From positions 1 to 10,550 of the forward strand of contig CALCIA010000255.1 in NCBI GenBank assembly GCA_937907435.1: a stretch of DNA of 10,550 nt, written 5' to 3'. Below, piece by piece: positions 5,674-10,550 of the stretch (its first letter is position 1; every line of letters begins with the position of its first letter). A program made the translations under genes and the position numbers. The notes under the pieces were generated by a model. That model searched no databases, was not told where the DNA came from, and saw only the letters and a program-made list of their open reading frames with translations. This DNA is from an uncultured Actinomycetes bacterium (GTDB lineage Bacteria > Actinomycetota > Thermoleophilia > Solirubrobacterales > 70-9).

Positions 5674-6813
5674 CGAGGCGACAGCTTCCCCTTGTGCATG
5701 GGACTGAGGCGCCGGCTCTACGTCCGCCGCCCGCACCGCCTCCGCCACCCGGGCCACTTCGGCCTCCCCGAGCGCCGGGCCCATCGGGAGGGCCAGCGAT
5801 TCGGCCGCCGCTGCTTCGACCCCGGGCAGCGGCCCGGCGGGCGCGAACCGGCGCAGGGCCGGCTGTTGGTGGAGCGGGGTCGAGTAGTAGGCGCGGGCGC
5901 CGACGTCGGCCGCGGCGAGGTGCGCGGCCAGGTCGTCACGCGCGGGGGTGCGGACGACGTAGAGGTGGTAGCAGCACTTGCCGCGCGGAGTCTCGACCGG
6001 CAGCGTCAGTTGGTCCCCGAGGCCCGTGGCCTCGTAGGCGGCCGCGGCGCCGCGCCGGGCCGCGGTCCAGTCGGCGAGGTGGGGGAGGAGGACGCGCAGG
6101 CCCGCCGCCTGCAGGTCATCGAGGCGGGAGTTGTAGCCGATGTCGACGTGGGTCTGGCGGTCGTCGGAGCCGTGGAAGCGCAGGCGCCGGGCCAGTTTCG
6201 CGACCTCGTCGTCGTCGGTGGCGATCGCGCCGCCGTCACCGAAGCCGCCGAGGTTCTTGGAGGGGAAGAAGCTGAAGGTGGCCGCGTCGCCGAGCGCGCC
6301 CGCCATCTTGTCGCCGTAGCGGGCTCCCGCCGCCTGGGCGGCGTCCTCGAGCAGCGCCAGGCCGTGCGCGGAGGCCAGCGCGCGGAGCTCGTCCATCGGC
6401 GCCGGGTTGCCGTAGAGGTGGACCGGGATCAGCGCCCGGGTGCGCGGGCCGAGGCAGGGCTCGGCGCTCGCCCCGGTCATCACCAGGGTCGCCGGGTCGA
6501 CGTCGCAGAAGACCGGGATCGCGCCGCAGTTGACCACCGCCTCGGCGGTCGCGAAGAAGGTGAGCGCGGGCACGACCACCTCGTCGCCTTCGCCCACGCC
6601 CAGCGCCCGCAGGGCGATCGTCAGCGCGTCGGTCCCGTTGGCGACGCCGACGCAGTGGCGGACGCCGAGGAAGGCGGCGAGCTCGGCCTCGAAGGCCTCC
6701 ACCTCGGGCCCGAGGATGTACTGGCCCGAGCGGAGGACCGCGGCCTGGCGCTCGGCCACCTCGTCCAGCAGCGGGCGCAGGGCGGGCGCGGTGGCGAACA
6801 GCGGCACGCTCAT
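5665..6813 (-). CDS. DegT/DnrJ/EryC1-family PLP sugar aminotransferase (WbpE-like)
   Basis: The 382-residue enzyme has the full DegT/DnrJ/EryC1 fold. GTDALTIALRAL at 60-71 binds phosphate. PALTFFATAEAV is at 82-93 and VHLYGNP at 131-137. LLEDAAQAAGA at 154-164 supplies D157, which binds the PLP pyridine nitrogen. SFFPSKNLGGFGDGGA at 181-196 carries the PLP lysine K186, and GYNSRLDDLQAA at 226-237 is typical. These enzymes move an amino group from glutamate to a keto-sugar nucleotide. The segment around K186 resembles WbpE, which acts on UDP-3-keto-GlcNAcA. Its ATG overlaps the stop of the upstream acyltransferase by 4 nt, so amination and acylation are co-expressed. The UDP-sugar dehydrogenase is divergent across a 94-nt gap. 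Family certain; exact substrate inferred from context. Confidence 0.93.
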   Translation of the reverse strand: MSVPLFATAPALRPLLDEVAERQAAVLRSGQYILGPEVEAFEAELAAFLGVRHCVGVANGTDALTIALRALGVGEGDEVVVPALTFFATAEAVVNCGAIPVFCDVDPATLVMTGASAEPCLGPRTRALIPVHLYGNPAPMDELRALASAHGLALLEDAAQAAGARYGDKMAGALGDAATFSFFPSKNLGGFGDGGAIATDDDEVAKLARRLRFHGSDDRQTHVDIGYNSRLDDLQAAGLRVLLPHLADWTAARRGAAAAYEATGLGDQLTLPVETPRGKCCYHLYVVRTPARDDLAAHLAAADVGARAYYSTPLHQQPALRRFAPAGPLPGVEAAAAESLALPMGPALGEAEVARVAEAVRAADVEPAPQSHAQGEAVASGG

Positions 6814-7376
6814 CGCCAGCGCTCCAGCAGGTCGGCGTCAGGGACCTCGCGGACGACCCGCGCCGGGACGCCCATCGCGACCCCGCGCGGCGGCACGTCG
6901 TCGACGACCACGGCGCCGGCGGCGACGAAGGCCTCGGCGCCGATCTCCACCCCCGGGCAGAGGACGGCGCCGGCGCCGACCCGGCAGGCGCGCCGCAGCA
7001 CCGGGCCCCTGAGCGGGGTCTCCGGCGGATGGCGGTCCATCGTGTTGTCGTTGGCGAAGGTGACCCCGGGGCCGATGAAGACGTCCTCCTCGATCACCGT
7101 CCCGGCGGTCAGGTAACAGCGCGTCTGGACGCTGGCGCGGGCGCCGATCTCGACCCCGGGGTCGACCGAGGTGAAGCTGCCGACCGTCGCCCCGGGCCCG
7201 ACCTTGGCCCGGTCGCGGATCTGCGCGTGGTCGCCGACGCGGGCGCCGTCGCCGATCTTCACCCCGGCGTGGATGATCGCGTGGCCGCCGATCAGCACGT
7301 CCGCGCCGATCCGCACGCCGGCGCCGAGGAGCAGCCCGGGCGCGCGCTCGGACGAGGTCAGCGCGGCGCCGGTCAC
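6810..7376 (-). CDS. Hexapeptide-repeat sugar N-acyltransferase (WbpD-like left-handed beta-helix)
   Basis: The 188-residue protein is almost entirely hexapeptide repeats: GAGVRIGADVLIG at 18-30, GVKIGDGARVGDHAQI at 38-53, then KVGPGATVGSFTSVDPGVEIG. It ends with the usual coil GAEAFVAAGAVVVDDVPP and GVPARVV. The insertion VTFANDNTMDRHPP at 105-118 is where WbpD/WlbB-type enzymes place their active-site loop. The family is trimeric and uses acetyl-CoA or another acyl-CoA; here the likely acceptor is the amino sugar made by the coupled aminotransferase (4-nt overlap). The start is GTG at 7376 with no clear Shine-Dalgarno site, so the N-terminus is tentative. A second, differently sequenced enzyme of this family lies at 9516-10007. 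Confidence 0.88.
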   Translation of the reverse strand: MTGAALTSSERAPGLLLGAGVRIGADVLIGGHAIIHAGVKIGDGARVGDHAQIRDRAKVGPGATVGSFTSVDPGVEIGARASVQTRCYLTAGTVIEEDVFIGPGVTFANDNTMDRHPPETPLRGPVLRRACRVGAGAVLCPGVEIGAEAFVAAGAVVVDDVPPRGVAMGVPARVVREVPDADLLERWR

Positions 7377-7470
7377 CGGGTCAGGTGGATTTCGCTGGGC
7401 GGGGCGTGGAGCTGGTTCATGCTGGATCGGCCTGCTGCAAGTTGGTGCGCCCTATGAACGTTTCCTCGGT
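7377..7470. promoter_or_regulatory. Divergent promoter region between acyltransferase and dehydrogenase
   Basis: This 94-nt gap must hold the start signals for the minus-strand acyltransferase/aminotransferase pair and the plus-strand dehydrogenase. TATGAA at 7453-7458 is 12 nt before the dehydrogenase ATG and could be a -10 element giving a very short 5' leader. No convincing -35 or Shine-Dalgarno sequence is seen for either side. Confidence 0.35.
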
Positions 7471-8730
7471 ATGGAACCTTTCAGCCGTATCGGAATCGTC
7501 GGGCTCGGATACGTCGGGCTCCCCCTCGCCGTGGCCTTCGCGGAATCCGGGCTGGAGGTAGTCGGCCTCGACTCGGACCGCCGCAAGGTCGCCGGCCTGA
7601 ACGCCGCGCGCAGCCACATCGAGGACATCCCCGACGCCGCCCTCGCCGCCGTCTCCGGGCGCCTCCACGCGACCACCAAGCGCGCCGAGCTCGCCGCCTG
7701 CGACGCGGTGATCATCTGCGTGCCGACGCCGCTCACCGGCTCCCGCGAACCGGACCTGAGCTACCTGCTGGACGCCGCGTCGACGATCTCCCACGTGCTG
7801 CAGCCGGGCCAGCTGGTGGTGCTCGAGTCGACCACGCACCCGGGCACGACCAGGGACCGGCTGGTCCCGATCCTCGAGGAGTCGGGCCTCGCCGCGGGCG
7901 AGGACTTCCACGTCGCCTTCTCGCCGGAGCGGATCGACCCCGGCCGCACCGACTACACCGTGCGCACCACGCCGAAGCTGGTCGGTGGGCTGACGCCCGC
8001 CTGCGGCGAGCTCGCGGAGTGCCTCTACGGGACGGTCTGCGAGCGGGTCGAGGTCCTCTCCTCGCCCGAGGTGGCGGAGCTCTCGAAGCTCCTCGAGAAC
8101 ATCTTCCGCTCGGTCAACATCGCCCTCGTCAACGAGATCGCGCAGCTCTGCGACCGGGTCGGCATCGACGTCTGGGAGGTGATCGACGCCGCCTCGACCA
8201 AGCCCTTCGGCTTCATGCGCTTCGAGCCGGGACCCGGGATGGGCGGCCACTGCCTGCCGGTCGACCCGTTCTACCTCGGCTTCACCGCGCGCGAAAACGA
8301 CTTCTACCCCGAGTTCATCGAGCTGGCGGGGAAGGTCAACCAGGCGCAGCCGGGGTTCTGCGTGGACCGGATCGCGCGCGCCCTGAACGAGGTCGGCAAA
8401 CCGGTCAACGGGTCGCGGATCCTGCTGCTCGGCGTCAGCTACAAGGCGGGCGTCGGCGACATCCGCGAGTCCCCGGCGCTGAAGATCGCCCGCCAGCTGC
8501 GGGATCTCGGCGGCATCGTCTCCTACCACGATCCCTACGTGCCCGAGCTGAGCGACTTCGAGCTCGGGTCGGTCGACCTCGACGAGGCGATCGGGACGGC
8601 CGACGTGGCGGCGATCGTCACCGCCCACCCGGGGATCGACTACGCGCGGATCGCCGCCGCGGTGCCGCTGCTGGTCGACTTCCGCGGCGTCACCCGGCAG
8701 ATCGAGGCGGCGAACCTCGTCCGGCTGTAG
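7471..8730 (+). CDS. UDP-N-acetylhexosamine 6-dehydrogenase (WbpA/WecC-type nucleotide-sugar dehydrogenase)
   Basis: The 419-residue enzyme oxidises C6 of a UDP-hexosamine to a uronic acid with two NAD+. The N-terminal Rossmann motif is GLGYVGLPLA at 11-20, and CVPTPL is at 83-88. SPERIDPG at 151-158 is typical of the UDP-GlcNAc/ManNAc dehydrogenase branch. ELSKLLENIFR at 203-213 is the central helix. GPGMGGHCLPVDP at 254-266 holds the catalytic cysteine C261, and SYKAGVGDIRESP at 323-335 begins the UDP-binding C-terminal domain. The length is normal for the family. The ATG at 7471 was chosen because the Rossmann strand starts six residues later; the upstream in-frame sequence does not look coding. 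It is divergent from the aminotransferase/acyltransferase pair and convergent, 8 nt apart, with the LuxR-type gene. WbpA-like or WecC-like substrate choice cannot be settled by eye. Confidence 0.93.
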   Translation: MEPFSRIGIVGLGYVGLPLAVAFAESGLEVVGLDSDRRKVAGLNAARSHIEDIPDAALAAVSGRLHATTKRAELAACDAVIICVPTPLTGSREPDLSYLLDAASTISHVLQPGQLVVLESTTHPGTTRDRLVPILEESGLAAGEDFHVAFSPERIDPGRTDYTVRTTPKLVGGLTPACGELAECLYGTVCERVEVLSSPEVAELSKLLENIFRSVNIALVNEIAQLCDRVGIDVWEVIDAASTKPFGFMRFEPGPGMGGHCLPVDPFYLGFTARENDFYPEFIELAGKVNQAQPGFCVDRIARALNEVGKPVNGSRILLLGVSYKAGVGDIRESPALKIARQLRDLGGIVSYHDPYVPELSDFELGSVDLDEAIGTADVAAIVTAHPGIDYARIAAAVPLLVDFRGVTRQIEAANLVRL

Positions 8731-8738
8731 GGCGCGCG

Positions 8739-9410
8739 TCAGGCCTGCATCTCGAACTGCGCGGCCGCGGGCCGGTTCAGGTCCAGGAACACGGCGCCGG
8801 CCTCCTTGCGGGAGTGCACGCCGAGTTTGGTGAAGATCGAGCCCATGTGGCTTTTGATCGTGCTTTCGGCGAGGAAGAGGGCCTCGGCGATCTCGGCGTT
8901 GGTGCGGCCCTCGCAGACGAGCGCGAGGACCTGCCGCTCGCGGAAGGAGAGGGCGGGCCGCTCGACCCCGGCGCGCATGTTGCGCGGCACCACCGACTGG
9001 CCCGATTCGACCGCGCGCAGGGTGGGGATCAGGGTCTGGCCGAGCTCGGAGTCGAAGACCAGGGCGTCGGCGCCCGCGTCGAGCGTCCGCCGTACCGCGG
9101 CGGCGGTCACGCGCGGGGAGACGACCACGATCGCGGCGCCCTTCGCCGTCCGGCTCAGCTTGCGCAGCCCGGTGACCTCGGCCGGGCGGTCGACATCACA
9201 GGCGACGATCAGGAGCGTCGCCTCGTCGACCTTCTGGCGGTCGAGCGCGCCGCGGTCGGCGAGGACCGCGTCGGCCCGCTGGCCGGCCCGCCCGAGGATC
9301 CCGGTGAGCCGGGTCCGCTCGCGCCCGTCCGCGGCGATCACCAGGACGCGGGTCAGCGATCCGGGCAGCTCCATGGCGGGCCCGTCAGGTCGGTTCTCGA
9401 CCATCGACAT
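8739..9410 (-). CDS. LuxR-family (NarL/FixJ-type) regulator with an atypical receiver domain
   Basis: The 223-residue protein has an N-terminal receiver-like domain (about 20-140) and a LuxR helix-turn-helix at 154-204 (LSFRERQVLALVCEGRTNAE, then STIKSHMGSIFTKLGVHSRK), which is fully conserved. In the receiver, D72 (VACDVDRP) aligns with the phospho-acceptor and S98 (VVVSPR) with the Ser/Thr switch. The usual acidic pair is reduced to one D (IAADGRE), and the conserved lysine is replaced by D120 (LVFDSE). Phosphorylation is therefore doubtful. No sensor kinase is adjacent. ATGs at 9410 and 9404 give the usual family length; a further in-frame start at 9491 would add 27 atypical residues. It lies between two sugar-nucleotide genes, convergent with one and divergent from the other, so it may regulate this polysaccharide locus. 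Confidence 0.87.
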   Translation of the reverse strand: MSMVENRPDGPAMELPGSLTRVLVIAADGRERTRLTGILGRAGQRADAVLADRGALDRQKVDEATLLIVACDVDRPAEVTGLRKLSRTAKGAAIVVVSPRVTAAAVRRTLDAGADALVFDSELGQTLIPTLRAVESGQSVVPRNMRAGVERPALSFRERQVLALVCEGRTNAEIAEALFLAESTIKSHMGSIFTKLGVHSRKEAGAVFLDLNRPAAAQFEMQA

Positions 9411-9515
9411 ATCTATTGAACGTGCGGAATCCGGGCCCGCTTCCGCAGTCAGGGAAAACAATGCGGACCGGGTCTCAGGCGATCCGCGCAAGCCGGCGGC
9501 CCGTTCGCCCGTTCA
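9411..9515. promoter_or_regulatory. Divergent promoter region with a TGCGGAA-N11-TTCCGCA palindrome
   Basis: This gap separates the LuxR-type regulator from the plus-strand acyltransferase. A 7-bp inverted repeat, TGCGGAA at 9423-9429 and TTCCGCA at 9441-9447, begins 13 nt upstream of the regulator start. It could be an operator for self-regulation. On the minus strand TAGATA lies next to the ATGs at 9410/9404 and resembles a -10 element, which would suit a leaderless transcript starting near 9404. No clear element was found for the acyltransferase. Confidence 0.4.
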
Positions 9516-10007
9516 GTGGACGTGGCATCCGCGCCCGTCAACGAGGCTCCCCACCGGCTGCTCGACGATGTCGAGCTCGGCGCCGGGGTCGAGGTCTTCT
9601 CCTTCGCCAACCTCTACGGCTGCCGGATCGGCGCCGGCACCCGGATCGGCACCTATGTCGAGATCCAGCGCGGCGCCGTGATCGGCGTCGCCTGCAAGAT
9701 CCAGAGCCATACCTTCATCTGCGACGGGGTCGAGATCGGCGACCGCGTCTTCGTCGGCCACGGCGTCACCTTCGTCAACGACAAGGAACCGCGCGCCACC
9801 TCCTCGGGCGGCGCCCTGCAGACGGAGGCCGACTGGTACCTCCAGCGCACCATCGTCGAGGACGGCGCCTCGATCGGCTCCGGCGCGACGATCCTCGGCG
9901 GCGTCCGCATCGGCCACGACGCGATGGTCGGCGCGGGCGCCGTCGTCACCCGCGACGTCCCCGCCGGCACGACCGTCGTCGGCAACCCGGCCCGCGAGCT
10001 CCGCTGA
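9516..10007 (+). CDS. Second hexapeptide-repeat sugar N-acyltransferase (WbpD/WlbB-like)
   Basis: The 163-residue protein is a left-handed beta-helix of hexapeptide repeats: LGAGVEV, RIGAGTRIGTYVEI, GVEIGDRVFVGHGV, SIGSGATILGGVRIG. It ends with GAGAVVTRDVPAGTTVVGNPAR, the standard C-terminal coil. The loop VTFVNDKEPRA at 84-94 followed by EADWYLQRTIVEDGASIGSG is strongly reminiscent of WbpD/WlbB and QdtC-like enzymes, which N-acetylate 3-amino sugars on UDP or dTDP. Of the two acyltransferases here this is the closer match to that loop. The start is GTG at 9516; GTG at 9522 is equally possible, and no Shine-Dalgarno site decides. acpS follows after 45 nt. Substrate is inferred. Confidence 0.88.
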   Translation: MDVASAPVNEAPHRLLDDVELGAGVEVFSFANLYGCRIGAGTRIGTYVEIQRGAVIGVACKIQSHTFICDGVEIGDRVFVGHGVTFVNDKEPRATSSGGALQTEADWYLQRTIVEDGASIGSGATILGGVRIGHDAMVGAGAVVTRDVPAGTTVVGNPARELR

Positions 10008-10040
10008 GTTCGCACCGGCGCCGGCCGGCGGCCGGCGAGG

Positions 10041-10046
10041 TACCCT
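10041..10046 (+). promoter_or_regulatory. Probable -10 element of a leaderless acpS transcript
   Basis: TACCCT fits the actinobacterial TANNNT -10 pattern and ends 6 nt before the acpS ATG at 10053. That places the expected transcription start at or next to the A of the ATG. No Shine-Dalgarno sequence lies in between, which supports leaderless translation. No recognisable -35 was found. Confidence 0.45.
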
Positions 10047-10052
10047 GCCGCG

Positions 10053-10433
10053 ATGGCGCTGCGCGTGGGCATAGACCTGGTCGCCGTCGCGACCGTCGCG
10101 GAGTCCCTCCGCGGCCCGCACCGGGCCCACCTTCTGGAGCGCATCTACACCGCCCGCGAGGTCGACGACTGCCGCGGCCCCTCGGGACGCGTCGAGCCGG
10201 AGCGCCTGGCCGCCCGCTTCGCCGCCAAGGAGGCGGCGATCAAGGCCCTGCCCGGAGCGGGAGAGGAAGTGCGGCTGACCCAGATCGAGGTGGTCCAGGC
10301 CGACTCGGGCGAGGTCTCGCTGGAGCTCTCGGGCCGAGCGGCCGAGCTCCTCGCCGAGTGCGCCGGCACCGAAGTGGCGGTCAGCCTCACCCACGAGGGT
10401 GGCTTCGCCGCTGCGACGGTCGTGCTGACCTAA
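10053..10433 (+). CDS. acpS: Holo-[acyl-carrier-protein] synthase
   Basis: The 126-residue protein matches AcpS-type phosphopantetheinyl transferases in length and motifs. VGIDLV at 5-10 carries D8, a Mg2+ ligand. RFAAKEAAIKAL at 55-66 carries E60, the second metal ligand, within the family K-E-A-x-x-K-A signature. AVSLTHEGGFAAATVVL at 109-125 is the C-terminal strand pair. It moves 4'-phosphopantetheine from CoA to the serine of apo-ACP, activating fatty-acid or polyketide carriers in the cytoplasm. It is a housekeeping enzyme and not obviously part of the sugar pathway; it probably marks the edge of the polysaccharide locus. The ATG is preceded by a -10-like TACCCT with no ribosome-binding site, so it probably has its own leaderless promoter. 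The region past its stop carries no recognised gene within the window. Confidence 0.93.
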   Translation: MALRVGIDLVAVATVAESLRGPHRAHLLERIYTAREVDDCRGPSGRVEPERLAARFAAKEAAIKALPGAGEEVRLTQIEVVQADSGEVSLELSGRAAELLAECAGTEVAVSLTHEGGFAAATVVLT

Positions 10434-10470
10434 GGAGTCGATCTCCGCCCCGGGTGGAGGATGGAGGCTC

Positions 10471-10528
10471 GCAAGCTGTCGCCCGGAAGGGACGGGGGCC
10501 CCGCAAGCTGGCGCCCGGGTAGGGGACG
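10471..10528. repeat. Short direct repeat after acpS
   Basis: Bases 10471-10494 (GCAAGCTGTCGCCCGG, then AAGGGACG) and 10503-10528 (GCAAGCTGGCGCCCGG, then GTAGGGGACG) are near copies, differing by one substitution in the first 16 bases and small changes after. The starts are 32 nt apart, which is not a multiple of three, so this is not a protein repeat. An ATG at 10461 opens a frame to the window edge but has no supporting codon pattern in 30 codons. Possibly part of a larger repeat array that continues outside. Confidence 0.5.
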
Positions 10529-10550
10529 CGCCCCTCTCGCCACGGCCCGG

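Noticed and set aside
5412..6275. Possible gene from GTG 5412 with a good GGAGGAG site
   Set aside because: The frame runs through two hairpins and then antisense through the aminotransferase, giving an Arg/Pro/Gly-rich translation with no recognisable domain.
5692..7116. 474-codon plus-strand frame opposite the aminotransferase and acyltransferase
   Set aside because: Both opposite-strand genes have complete family motifs; this frame is a shadow with monotonous Val/Ala/Gly/Arg composition.
7417..8628. 403-codon minus-strand frame opposite the dehydrogenase
   Set aside because: The dehydrogenase on the plus strand carries every family motif; the opposite frame has no domain.
10461..10550. 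Start of a further gene after acpS
   Set aside because: ATG 10461 opens 30 codons to the window edge, but the GGAGG abuts the ATG with no spacing, the peptide matches nothing recognisable, and the segment contains an out-of-frame direct repeat.

Overview
The window is very GC-rich with dense, mostly G/C third codon positions. The secreted proteins have a style common in actinobacteria of class Thermoleophilia (Solirubrobacterales-like): Ig-like domains of the TFEC-RLDGG-DGTHNFAVRA-D-GN type and right-handed beta-helices. Lineage is inferred from style only; no ribosomal or other marker gene is present.

Layout. (1) 116-3416, minus strand: two tandem paralogous secreted beta-helix proteins. 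The larger, upstream one also carries calcium-binding repeats, a Pro/Glu linker and an Ig-like domain. A 24-bp-stem hairpin lies past the downstream gene at the window edge. (2) 3583-5293, plus strand: three translationally coupled genes, a NodB-type polysaccharide deacetylase and the two halves of a split Alg14/Alg13-type (PssD/PssE) glycosyltransferase. (3) 5294-5664: a 371-nt convergent intergenic region with no supported gene, but with two copies of a long palindrome, a second unrelated long hairpin, and a terminator-like hairpin overlapping the next gene's stop. (4) 5665-7376, minus strand: a DegT/WbpE-type sugar aminotransferase and a hexapeptide-repeat acyltransferase, overlapping by 4 nt. 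(5) 7471-8730, plus strand: a UDP-N-acetylhexosamine 6-dehydrogenase, divergent from them. (6) 8739-9410, minus strand: a LuxR-type regulator with an atypical receiver domain. (7) 9516-10007, plus strand: a second hexapeptide-repeat acyltransferase. (8) 10053-10433, plus strand: holo-ACP synthase acpS, apparently leaderless, followed by unassigned sequence with a short direct repeat.

Together these form part of a cell-surface or exopolysaccharide locus. The dehydrogenase, aminotransferase and an acetyltransferase match three of the four usual steps to an acetamido/diacetamido uronic acid nucleotide sugar (WbpA, WbpE, WbpD types). The 3-dehydrogenase step (WbpB type) is not in the window. The split glycosyltransferase would add a sugar to a lipid-linked intermediate, the deacetylase would trim N- or O-acetyl groups, and the secreted beta-helix proteins could bind, cleave or epimerise the exported polymer. 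No wholly new system is evident. The least explained items are the paralogous beta-helix pair with its invariant H-x-D-H-Q-D motif and the palindromic repeats at 5302-5604.
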